Source: Branchinecta lynchi (lineage: Eukaryota; Arthropoda; Branchiopoda; Anostraca; Branchinectidae). Taken from it: a stretch of 64,000 nucleotides of DNA. Shown here piece after piece: positions 12,216 to 24,400 of the stretch; within the stretch, counting starts at the first letter, position 1; every line of letters begins with the position of its first letter. Location: the NCBI GenBank assembly GCA_023053575.1, contig JAKZAP010000005.1, positions 7,998,001 through 8,062,000 of the forward strand. The letters run 5' to 3'. The notes beneath the pieces are model-generated. The model had not been told where the DNA came from and ran no database searches. It was given only the letters and a program-made list of their open reading frames with translations. Position numbers and translations under genes: made by a program.

Positions 12216-13908
12216 GTGTTGCAAGAGCAAAACTTTGGTTTTGTCCTCGTTTTTTTTTTTTTTTTTTTCCCTATGCCGCCGATTTCATTTTATTCCTGGT
12301 AACTGGTAAGGGTCTAACCTGTGCGGTTTTTACGGAAAGTGTGGACCTTAGGCCGGATTGATGAATATGAATTTACACTTTGGAAAGCTCCGTAGAACTC
12401 TTGCCTGAGGCCAATAAGGATGGTTTTGCATGTCCTCGAGCCAGAGCCTACGGTGTGCGAAGTGAAGTGGAGTTATATAGCCTATGTCAGAGAGACCTAT
12501 CTGAAGTTGTGTAGTGAACCTTTCGTTTCATCAAACCATGTTTCTGCTTTCGAGTGGAAAGCTCCGTTCTAGCACGCAAGCAGGCAGGCACCAGTTTCAA
12601 ATTGAAAATGGACTAAAATCTAAAAGTGTTAAATATATGCGGCAGTTACCAGGCCCCACAGCCAACATATCTTCTTGGAGTGATAAATAGAAAAATCTAC
12701 AGAAACAAAAAAGTGGATTTTTCCCGCGGGTCCGAAAGTGCTGCCATCTACTGTTTCTATTCATTTCTGTTCGAGATTTCAGCTGAGTGTATCATTCTTT
12801 TTTTTTTGCACTTGGGTTTGCGATAGAGAAATGGTATCAGATGTGCCCCTTAAACTTTAAAAGTTCTCTCATTGCTAAAGAAACTAGAGCTTATCCTTAG
12901 CTCCTTTCTAAGTGGTGGCGTTAGAAAGTTGGCCTACGGCAAAATTTTGAACTAAGACAGGTAGAATTTTTCTTTCGACGGCAATCGATAGCCGTTGATG
13001 AGCTGATCAAAGTATATGTCATCCATTGAGATGCACCAGTTTGAAAATTTCAAGGGGTTGACAACTTCAGTAGTAAGGTACACACAGAAACCAAGAATAG
13101 GCGATACCAGTTGTGAGACATGTAGGAGACTTGTAAGCAACAATCGACTGTTAGCTCACAATCATCTTCGGCAATGAGGGGTTTGCAGCTTTTGCTAGTT
13201 GGTGTACCTGTTATCTGTTTCCGGTGTATTCGATGGTAATAACAACTTGGTTCCCAATGGTAAGATATGCAAGGGACTTGTACGTAATAATCGGCTGTTA
13301 TGCTACAATCATCTTCAGCGATGAGGGATTTGCAACTTTTGCTAGCTGGTGTACCCATTATTTTTTATCTGTGAACTTGGTGTCTATCACGGGAGAGGGA
13401 CTTGTAAGTAAGAATCAGTTCAGGAGGGGCTAGAACTTTTGCAAATTGGTGCACATTGTCTTCGATTTCTATAAATCCGACGGTAAGAAAGTTTGTATCG
13501 ACGGTCCATTGCTGTAACCTAGGATTAACTGTTTACGCAACGGGTACAAACGATAATGTAAAACAATAAGGTAGTTTCGTAATAATTAATAGTGTCATCC
13601 ATCGTATTTTAATCCTGAAAAGTTACGGGTAGCTTTATAATACCAACTAGATCACAAAAGACATTGTTCCAAGTTTCCATCCGTCACGATGTCTACGATT
13701 GAAAAGGATAAAGTTCAACTGACTTCTAAGTCAATTTAGTCCCTCTTCGGATATTCTTTTGTTGTTTTTTTTACAACGCTGAACAATAGCTTTTGATCAT
13801 TTGATGATTCTTTTTAGAACATACCGTTTTAAAAGCTTCGATAAGTTGACAACTTAAGCATTTAACCGACAGCGAAGAAACAAAACCAAAGTGTTGCTCT
13901 CGCAACAC
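12216..13908. mobile_element. R4 element with hairpin terminal inverted repeats, long copy
   Basis: The left end is GTGTTGCAAGAGCAA then ACTTTGGTTTTGT. The right end (13891-13908) is GTGTTGCTCTCGCAACAC preceded by ACAAAACCAAA. These form a terminal inverted repeat of about 30 bp whose outer part is itself a palindrome. Inside are a poly-T run, the arm homologous to 10160-10890 and a tandem R5 block (13020-13400). The copy at 52935-53603 has the same ends but a shorter interior, like a deletion derivative. No transposase frame is visible, so the class is unknown. Confidence 0.6.
13020..13400 (-). repeat. R5 tandem units inside R4
   Basis: Units of about 130-150 bp repeat GACTTGTAAGCAACAATCG-like and AATCATCTTCGGCAATGAGG-like sequence, then TTTTGCTAG(T/C)TGGTGTACC. 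Related to 3940-4160 in the opposite orientation. Confidence 0.65.
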
Positions 13909-14109
13909 TTTAGTCGGGGAAGCCGGACAAAGGTTGCCGCAACGCTTCACGGTGCCCAGCCAACGTAGGTCTAGTTTTTCTTAAAATCAGCCAGATTTTC
14001 GTCAATACAGTCGTTTTTTTCCCAACAACAGTCGTTTTTGTCTGCAAAAACAGTCGGTAAAAATGACCAGCCAGTTGATAAACACCTTGACCCCCCCCCC
14101 CCACAAACA

Positions 14110-14355
14110 TTTTGGCTCCGGTCCTAGCACATCTTGAAGTACTCTAACTAAAAAAAGTGAGACGAACTGCCTTCAATTTTACAGATTCCCCGCCCTCCAC
14201 TCCCCCGCAGATGATCTGATCGGGGAACTGATTATTTCCAGGTTAGTTTGGTCGGGTCCCTGATACACCTGCCAAGTTTTATCGTCCTAGCACATCTGGA
14301 AGTACCCCAACTACTAAAACCGAAACTGACCGACTGACAGACGGAATTGCGATCG
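14110..14355 (+). repeat. R2 3' fragment
   Basis: It carries GGTCCTAGCACATCTTGAA, GATGATCTGATCGGGG, CAAGTTTTATCGTCCTAGC and the closing CTGACCGACTGACAGACGG tract. Confidence 0.75.
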
Positions 14356-14414
14356 GTATACGATACCTGAGCCAGTGGCTGCAAGTGCCATAAAAAGCGA
14401 AGTGAAGTAACTAA

Positions 14415-15106
14415 GAGCGTGTTCCATCCTACTTACTGTAGTTACTACGCATGACCTCACGAATTCTGGTTTTTTGCCGTCAAGGCTGGAACGATTTTTC
14501 TATTTTCCATAACAATATCATGCCACGGGCCAATCCGACCAATCACGTTACAGAGATCCGTAGTTACTGCGCTTACTACGCTCCCGAGCGTGGTAAGCAA
14601 ATAGTTATGCAGCGTTTACAAGTACAGGAAAACTTGAACAGAATCCGATCTTGGTGACAAGATTATGTTTACACGCAGAGGGAAAAAAATTAATTCTTCA
14701 AATCAGAAAATCTGACATAAATAAATTCACTATCCATTAAAAAATGTTTTGAGAGCATTTATGACATCAGTACTGATTATTGCTGCTCTCAAAAGCTAGC
14801 TAGCCTTTTTTTTTGTACTTTGTACCAGCGCCGCCGTCATGATTCCTTTCAGGTGGACCGGAATTCCTTTCATCATGAAAGGATTCCCGTCCCGCTAGAC
14901 TTTTTTTCTACTCGTCTTCACGAACGGAATCCTTTCGAGTCGACCAGAATTCCTTTCTACTCGACGGGATTTCCTGTCCGTGTAAACGCTACATTACTAT
15001 TAGTTACTATTTCGAGAAGCTTGGAACGGTCAGCGTAGTAACTTTGGTGAGGTTGGAACGGAGTTGAAACTATTAGTTACTATTAGTAGAAGGGTGGAAC
15101 ACAATC
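14415..15106. mobile_element. PIF/Harbinger-like MITE with TAA target duplication, internally enlarged
   Basis: TAA flanks both ends (14412-14414 and 15107-15109). Terminal inverted repeats are GAGCGTGTTCCATCC at the left and, reversed, GATTGTGTTCCACCC at the right. The body matches the 306-bp copy at 55158-55463 but has about 330 extra bp near 14660-14990 with repeated GGAATTCCTTTC words. A 3-bp TWA target duplication is the PIF/Harbinger hallmark; no transposase is encoded. Confidence 0.7.
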
Positions 15107-15264
15107 TAAGTAATTATCTCTATACCATCCAGTAAATACGGAATTGTAAAAGACTCGTGCAACGGCCGACATAATTAAAATTCGTGAGCCAAGTTAATTT
15201 AAGGTAGCTTCTCAAAGATAAGTGGTGGCGGTTATGTGGACGTGCTCTCAACGCTAAAACTTAC

Positions 15265-15416
15265 CTGGTAAAGAAAGGTATAACTTCGGCACTTGAACTC
15301 CCGCTCAATTTCGCACGACTTCTTACACTCTGATTCTGAACCCGCTCGAACAGGTCTATCTGGGTACAAGGTGCTTTTTCCATCTTCGGACAGTTTATAG
15401 ACGCATTCGTAACGGT
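15265..15416 (-). CDS. PAN module 6, first half (exon); last exon seen
   Basis: An exon of 152 nt lies between a CATTTTTAG acceptor and CCAG|GTAAGT. It reads DRYECVYKLSEDGKS, then SESECKKSCEIE and FKCRSYTFLYQ. Four of the six PAN cysteines are present; the second half of the module must lie on a further exon. I find nothing suitable between 15264 and 1, so that exon is probably beyond the left edge, which implies an intron longer than 15 kb. The donor is phase 0. Confidence 0.92.
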
Positions 15417-18400
15417 CTAAAAATGAAAATGAAATATAAGCTGCGTTCGTTGCACTCTGGGCTGTCTCTGGTGTTTAGTCACCAGTGTCCAGTTCTTCCC
15501 TTAAAACGCTTTTTTTGGTTCACCTGTGAGTTGATGAAAACTGGCTAACTCCTCGCTGTTGCCAGGCTCACGAGCAGGTTCTGGTTAGTCCGCACCGGTG
15601 AGATAAAACCGGACACTGGTTAGTTCAAAAACGGGTTATAAGACTGGTGGGAAGTCACCGGTGGATGCAAAAACGGCTTATAAGAAAAACCGGAGACCAC
15701 CGGTGAGAACTCTCGGGACAAAGAACGCAGCTATAGACAAATTTCCTGCAGCTGAATGCTGATGACAGTGAAGATAGGAGGTAAGTTTGCTTTCTTTAAA
15801 ATATTGAAAAAAATTACACTCTTCCTCACAAAATGAATAGTTAGAAAGAATAAGAACCACGAAAACAGATCCACAGTTGCGGTTAAAGCGTCTTATTTGG
15901 AATGTACAGGCAAAAAACGTTCGGTACGAGGGCAAGAATTTATGTGTGGGCTTCGAAACGTCATACATGGAATACAGAAGAACTGGAAATTTTTTATCAG
16001 TTTCTCAAGTTTTTATGATGACAGTTCAAATCGATTCTAGATTTCCTAAAAAATATCGATTCCAGATTTCCCCCCAAAATATGGTACGAGGATCAGTTCG
16101 GTCCTCATATCCAACAGAGAAAAATTACTTCCATCAAGAATTAAATAAGCCTCACGGAGAACACCCTTTTCCTACATTTCTGCGAATCGAAAGAATTAAA
16201 AACTGACAGACAAAATAAATCCCTAATTGGCTGATAGCGTGGATGTCAGAGCTAACGACGTTGTGTTCCAGCCCTCTAACAGCAGTAAACACCAGCAACG
16301 GAGGATGACCGTAAAAATTGAATAAGGTTCGCAAAACCATCGTAATTTTTAAGGCGAAACGAAGTATTTTGGTTTAATGATTATATTGTCAGTATAGGCT
16401 GTCAGTTTAGTTTCAGTTGCCAGTTTAGATTAATAGTAGTGTTTCTTCCAAGGTACATAAAATGTTGCGTATACTAAATATTTGTAGAGGGTCAAAGGCA
16501 GGCTTCACCTCCCTGATTCGCAGACGTCCAGGGCTTCTGCATAGTTAAGCCAACCCTTCCAGATTTTCATGATAATGATGACACCTAATTTTGATATTCT
16601 TCAACATTTCCTAGACGTCCCCTTTAGAGCCTAGTCATACTGGGCTCAAAACGTAGCCTAATTGACAAACCACTGAAAATCCCTAGGGAACGTCAGATTT
16701 GATGGGGTTTGTGGCAGCTTGGGGATAACGAGCAGGCTGCATTTAGGGGTCAATTACGGTTCCTGTAACATTATTATACACGCTGTTTTGCTCTAATTGA
16801 TCTCCTGAAGTTAAAACCACAACATTCAGAATTATATGTATCTTGTTCTTATTCTTTTTTCTACTTTTGCAAACAAAAAGCAAGGAAATGAGCCCAGTGT
16901 GACTAGGGTCTTACATTTCAAATATCTCTTGCATCACAGTCACAACTGTCAATCACTTTCCCTTTTCTTCCTACATTTGCTTTTTTATTTTTTCTCTCGA
17001 ACGGATAGCCTCTATAAGCGAGGCTTCACCTTTCAGATTTTTCTTCCGGATTCCAGACAGCCGTTTTCGTCGAAACGGATCTGGAAGGCGAAGCCAGGCC
17101 AAACATGTCTGGAAGTCCGGGGTGTTGGACACCCCAGATTCCGGATGTCTGAAGGTACCATAGAGGCAATCCATTCGAGAGTCAGAACAAAAATGCAAAT
17201 GTAGGAAAGAAACGAAAAGTGATTGACAGTTGTGACTGGGATACAAGAGATATTTAAAATGCGAAGGGGACATCTAGGAAATGTTGAAGAATAGCAAAAT
17301 TGGATGTCATCATTATCATAAAAATCTGGAAGGGTTAGCTTGACTATGCGGAAGCCCCGGACGTCTGGGAATCTGGAAGGCGAAGCCTGGCTTTATGGCA
17401 CCTTCCAGACATCCGGAATCTGGGGTGTCCAACACCCCGGACTTCCAGACATTTTTGGCCTCGCTTCACCTTCTAGATCCGTCTCGACGAAAACGGCTGT
17501 CTGGAATCTGGAAGAAAATCTGGAAGGTTAAGCCTGGCTTTTAGAAGTGTTTCTGAAGTAGCTTTGCTGAAGGCTCGAAAGATGGTAGTACCTTTAATAA
17601 CACTATTTGTCTAGAACCAGCATGCGGTATGAAGTTTAGGTTGTGCTAGCGTTCTTTCGAACATAACGCGATGGCACGAAGGCACCAAAAGTAACAAGCT
17701 CTCGTTTTCTAATGGGCGGTTGAGAACAAACACAGTTCAAGCTCGGTTAAAGCCAGGGTTCACCTTCCAGATTACCAGACGTCCGGGGCTTCCGCATAGT
17801 CAAGCCAACCCTGGAAGCGTTTTCATGATAATGATGACATACAAGTTTGCTATTCTTCAACATTTCCTAGATGTCCCCTTCGCATTTCAAATATCTCTTG
17901 CATCGCAGTCACTACTGTCAATCACTATCCCTTTCCTTCCTACACTTGCATATTTGTTCTGTCTCTCGAATGGATTGCCTCTATGGCATCCAGAATCTGG
18001 GGTGTCCAACACCCCAGACTTCCAGACGATTTTGGCCTGGCTTAACCTTCCAGATCCGTCTTGACGAAAACGGCTGTCTGGAATCCGGAAGCAAAACCTG
18101 GAAGGTGAAGCCTCGCCGAGAGTGTGGACTTCCACGTACTGAATGAAGCTGCTGACAGCCGTTTCTCAGATCTGAGCTTGCTGATACAATTGCGGAAGGA
18201 AAAGTAGGGTTTTGAAATAAACTGATCTCGTCTGAAATGGGGCGACCTGTTTCTGCTTTCGATCTTGAAAAAATAGCTAGAGGACAAGGGGAGGTATTTA
18301 CTCAAGGGAATATTACCTGACATGGGAGTTTCTCAATTCAGTAGGAAGTGGTAGGCATTGTGTCAACGCAATTTCGGACAAGTGTTGATATTAGGAAATG

Positions 18401-21400
18401 ACAAACGTCCATCCAATAATGGAGCACCGTAACAGGGAATCGGTTTTGAGAAAAAGAAAAGGCTGCTGCAGGCTACGACTGGCGTCCAATAACACATTGG
18501 TTGAAACATCCGACTACGTAGCTTAAAGCTAGAGTTCACACGACCCAATGGTATGAGGACGCGCAAGAAGGATACTCGGGATCTAGAAACGGGCTCTAGG
18601 CCGAAACCAACGGCCAAACGTGCTCTAGACAGGGGCCAGGATAATACTATTGTCAGAATGACGCGCTTCACCGGCCACACATTGGTAAGGGCAAGAAAAA
18701 ATAAAAAAAATATTAACAGACTTCCTTGTCGGCCCTACTTCTTCTTTGTCTTAACTTATATTAACTATTTTAGATAGAATGGATTTAACCTGGCACATCG
18801 CTCAAAAGAAAGCTTACCTGTGACACACTGATTTTCCAAATAGTCGACATAGTTAGCAGAACGGAAACTCAATGGCTCAGTCTGGCGGTCTTCACTGCTG
18901 AGGTGGCACTCGCGCTTCTCGTTGTCATAGGAGGCCGACCTGCAACAAATGTCTGAACAAAACTCGCTCTCCTTTCAGGGTTTTCTCTGTGGTTAAACTT
19001 AGCTCTCAGTCTACCGGTCACCCTACGCCACCTAACCTACAGGTGTAGCCGACCTCAGATTACATATCTTTGAAATTGGCTTCAAAAACATGAAAAGGAT
19101 ATTTCTATGCAGTCTTAACTAGTTCCTAACGAGGGCCTAGGTCATGAAATTCTCCGAGACTTGACATTTAAGACCTGGCACGGAAATAGGACATGGACTG
19201 CACGGAAATTTCTTTTAACATTTTTGAGGCGAATCTCGAAGTAATGTAATTCAAGATTGGTGACCTCTCCTGTCCTAGAAAGGAATTCTGATTGGAATTC
19301 CACTCATCGTGTTTGCTAAAAATGAGAGAATACCGGTGAAAGACAAGGAACAAGGACTCGACTGTAGCCTGAGTGTGAAATTTGTCGAGGAATGCTCCAG
19401 TGACAATGCATTTGGTGAGCTAGGTTCCAGCAGTCTTACCAGCCAAGTCAGCTGCTGATGTATTTGCACTTACTATTTGGAATCTTCACATGAAAACCGC
19501 TAATTCACGCAAAAACAATATTTCTCAGTAAACGACATTCCGCTCTCACAGCTCAACTAAAAATTGTTGTCTTTTTACTACCGTCGCGGGTTTTACAAAA
19601 TGTTCAGCCTAAGGAGATTCATTGCTCGCAGCAGTTGAACCAAACATGGTAAAATATGTTTCACCAGTTAAAATTTTTGTTCAGAAAGTTAGTAACATCA
19701 TATGTTCCAATATGTTGACACGACTGGTCAGAATTATTTTGCACTTAATTTCTTTTGGTTTTTGGATCCCAAAATGAAACTGATGGGAAACCTATGATTT
19801 TTTAAGAGTTGTCTGTCTGTCAGCACGTTACCTCTCGAAGGGGTCGAGATATTTTGTTCACACTTGGTGTCAGGATCCATTGGATCAAAGTACAGGTCAA
19901 GTTCGTAAATAGGCACTTCGCGGATATTAAAAGCTGCAGTTTGGACCGCGAGCATTCAAGGACACGCGAGTTAAATTTAAACGCATGATGGCGGATTGCT
20001 GGCCGCTCCCCTCTTTTATCCTTTTCATAAAAATATATTTCATTTTATGTAAATGTGTGTGTGTGGAGGGGGGGGTCACCGTTTTTTTTTAAGCCAGAAA
20101 CCCTCTTAACTATGGGGTACCATCAAGGAGACAAGATTTTAGGCATGAAATTTTCGTGTTCAAACAGCAATACCTTTCGACCAAGATAGAACTCTAAAGA
20201 GTAAAGAAGACTTTCACATGGGTTGACTGTATTTTTTTTTTTTTTTTTTTTTATTATTTATGACCCGCTTTTTGCGTAACAGCGCAGTATGAATAAAATG
20301 CAATGTAGTATGCAAGATATGGAGTCTAAAACTTAGAACAAATTGCTCATTATTCATAGAGGGTTGACTCTACTCATGAGAGGAATCACTTAGTCTGGTG
20401 TAATGAAGACGGGGAATATAGAGAACTAACAAGTTAGGGACTGAATGGATGTGCGTTTTTTTTTATACTATCATGAAACTTTGATGGAACGAAACATTAC
20501 AAATGTCAGTATTTCACTTGGTGTGAAGAACAAAGAAGAGCCGTAGATAAACTGTTTATAGGGGAGGGGGGGTTGTCAATCGACCTAGTGTCTCCGGCTT
20601 GACCCTATAACTATTATCATTTTATACGGAAGGCTAATTAAACCTTGAACAGAACCGAACCGGATCCGGGCACTGTGGGGGAGTTGGAACGAGATCCGGT
20701 ATTCGAGTGATCGCGAGTTAAGGTACTTACAGATGTGCTACGACGATGCAATTAGGCTGGCGTATTTGAGACCCGACGAGATTGACTTGGATATAGTCAC
20801 TTCCCAGATCTGACCATCCTGGGGTGGGGGGAGAACGGAGTGAGGGAAAATCCGCAAGCTTGAGGCATGCACAACTTTCGAACCAGTAATTAGATCATGA
20901 TAAAACTTGATAAGTGGGAAGAGTTTGATGTTTCTCGTTTGTGCCTCAACTCTTTTGCTTACAAATGAGTTTCTATAGTCCTTAAAGTGCGCGTCATAAC
21001 CACAAAGTTTAGACAATATCCCATGATCATGGTTGCCTCACGGGTTTTGCTTACAAATGGACTCCTAGTCTACTTAAAGTGCGCGTCTTAACCACAAAGA
21101 TAAGACAATGGGCATGATTATTTGCGCCTCAAGGGCTATGCTTACAAACGAATTCTTAGCCCCCTTAAAGTGCGTATCAGGACAATATAAACTGCATATC
21201 TGCACAATATAAAAAGTACTATTGACTAAACGATACACCTTCATCATCACCAAGGGTATATGAACAGTCATGCCTCAAGAGTCAATGGTTTTGCTTACAA
21301 AGGATTCCAATAAGACCACGAGTTGACAAATTCCCACAGTAATCCTCTGAGCTAACTTTACAAGTGCCATATGAGCTTCTAGCTCTTGTTTATGTCTTAG

Positions 21401-24400
21401 CTACAAGACACAGCATCAATTAATAACGAATTCCCAATAATTGTGAGACCGACCGACGCATAGCTTACATTCACATTTTACGATTTCACACATTTTCAAT
21501 CTTTCGGACTTTTTATTGCCAATTAAATTGGTCCATTCGCCACTCGAGCTCCTCCACTAGAGCGGAAATATCATTTTTCAATAAGAAAAGGAATAGAGGG
21601 GACTTCCCCATATTTCGAGGACAATATATTAGAGACAAGCTACGGTAGGTTCAGAGATCGAAGGAAGGAGGAAGTCAGATCAATGAACCAATTCGGACCA
21701 AGGATACATGGTCTATTCAGATAATTCGCATTACTTCTAGCTGTGAGTAGACTAAAGGACATTCCACATATTTCAGCCCCTCCCCCCTGCCTTTTGCCAA
21801 GTCGTAACAGTCGTTTATTTTGGCCTCGCCGAGGTCCTTGGCATTCATTTTAATTAAAAACAATCTGAGTCGTTTAAAAAAAAATTGTTTATTTTGGCTC
21901 TGCCCAGCATCAGTCGTAACAAGACCAAAGGTTTCGATGGGATCCCAAAAATTCAATATCTGATCCAGACAACTGGGTCTTGTCTTAGCCAGATCCAGTC
22001 TTCGCCAGACTCCTTGAACATTTTTACAATTAAAATTCAGAAACAGATTAAGGTCAAATAGCTAATCACCTGAGAAAACCAAGTTCAGATTTGGATTCAG
22101 CATGTGTATTTACCCCTATAAGTCATATCTGTTTTGACGAAAACTTCCTGCCACTTCTGTCAATTTCCCGGTTCCGGCCGAACTCCAGAACTACTTGTCC
22201 GGCGAAAAAAGAAAGCTCAAAGACGAAATCAGGGTATCTTCTTTCCCCAGTAATGAACATCTAATCAACTTCAAATAGAAATTTAGCTTATAACAAATTT
22301 TCCGATTCCAGCCGGATTCCGGTCGAACTATATGTCCGGGTAAAATACGATTGTCACACAGGGACTCAGCATCTCTTCTTACCCCTAAATCGCTTATCTA
22401 ATCAACTAGAAATAAAACTTTGACTTCCAACAGTTTTCCGGTTTTGGCCGGATTCCGGACGAACTACGTGTCCGGGTAGAAACTTGTTTTGACATAAGTG
22501 TTCAGCATGTCTTCTTGCCCTAAATCAAACATCTGATCAACTCCAAACAAAACTTTTAGTTTTGACAAACTTTCCAGTTTGGGCCGGATTCCGGTCGAAA
22601 TACTTCTCCGTCGAGAAAATAGTTTTCACCATCGTCTTCAGCATGTCTCCCTACCTCTAAATCGAAATTTAATCAACTTCAAATAAAACTTTTACTTTCA
22701 ACAAACTTTCCGGTTTGGGCCGGATTCCGGGCGAAATAGTTGTCCATCGAGAAAATAGTTTTCACCATCGTCTTCAGCATGTCTTCCTACCCCTAAACCG
22801 AACATCTAATCAATTTCAAATAAAACTTCTACTTTCAACAAACTTTCCGGTTTGGGCCGGATTCCGGGCGAAATACTTGTCCGTCGAGAAAATAATTTAC
22901 ACCATCGTCTTCAGCATGTCTTCCTACCCCTAAATCGAACATCTAATCAACTTCAAATAAAACTTGTACTTTCGACAAACTTTCCGGTTTTGGCCGGATT
23001 CCGGGCGAACTACATGTCCGACGACAAAATGGTTTTCACCATCGTGTTTAGCATGTCTTCTTACCCCATAATCGACTATCACATTAGCTTTTTCAAAATA
23101 TTTTGTTTGTCCCTTAATTTGAATCCCCTCCCCCACCCCTAAATGTAGAGCTACAAAGCCCATCTACGAACTTGACTGGTCCGACGACCCAACGAACCCT
23201 CACACCAAGTTTCATCAAAATATCTCATTCCCTTCGAGAGTTATCGTGCTTACAGACTGACGGACGGACGGACGGACGGACAGACGGACAACTTTTGCGA
23301 TGTCATAGGTATCCCTCCACTTACGTTTTGGGATCCCAAAAACTCGTCCATAAAGACCAGCCGAGTCGTTTAAACCAGGTTGCATAACCCCGATAGGTCG
23401 GCGACATGATTCCGGGTGGCAGCTATTCGGCTACCTGTTCTACTCCCATGTGATTTGTATTTGCCTCACTTACGTCTTTCAGATTTTAGCCTGTCAAAAT
23501 TACAATAGGTTAGTTGTTAAAGTGAAGTCTGACTGGATAGCATTAATATACCTTATAGACGAAAAGCGAGGAGACAAGGTTATGGCCATGGATTGTTAGT
23601 CAAACTTTGGCTACAAGTGAAAGGCATGGAATTTTTAAACATAACGGAAAAGCATCATAATTCAAATGACAGGAAACCCGTGAAACTAATGTGCCCAGCA
23701 CAGATGAAAAAATGTCGATTACAAAGCAAGGTTGAGGTGGGTACATTGTAACGCTTGAAAAGGACAAGGAAGATTTTAATATACACCCGAAATTCGTTTC
23801 CCAGGACAGGAGGGGTTGTGAAGACGCTGTTATATAGCTCATTCTAGTTGGGAGGTAAATTTTGGCATCGATGCTAGTGTTCTGAAAAGTCTTCGCAAAA
23901 TTCCACTGCCTATCACAAAAAAATATCAGGACACATACAACAAGACCAAAGGTTTTGATGGGATGCCAAAATTTTAAAATCTGTTCCAGACAACTGGGTC
24001 TTGTAGATTCCGGTCTTAAACAGACTCCTCAAAACTTCGAAACAGATTAAGGCCAATGGCTGATTATCTGAGAAAACCAAGTTCGAAAAAGGATTCAGCG
24101 TCTCTTCTTGCCCCAAAATCGGACATCTAATCAACTACACGACTTTTTCTTTTAACAAATTTTCCGGTTTAGGCCGGATTTCGAGCTAACCATTTGTCCG
24201 AGTACAAAATGATTTTCACATAAGTGTTCAGCATGCCTTCTTACCCCTAAATCGAAAATCTAATCAACCTCAAATAACACTTTTACTTTTAACAAACTTT
24301 CCGGTTTGGACCTGATTCCGGGCGAGCTACTTGTCCGGCGAGAAAATGGTTTTAACATTCGTGTTGAGCATATCTTCTTACCCCTTAATCCACTATCTCA

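Noticed and set aside
11792..12361. 189-codon open frame
   Set aside because: It is read-through of R2 C-rich blocks, a poly-T tract (a run of Phe) and R4. No domain.
13891..13916. Helitron 3' end (hairpin followed by CTTTAG)
   Set aside because: The hairpin is also present at the other end as an inverted repeat, and the CTRR terminal tetranucleotide at the proper spacing is not convincing.
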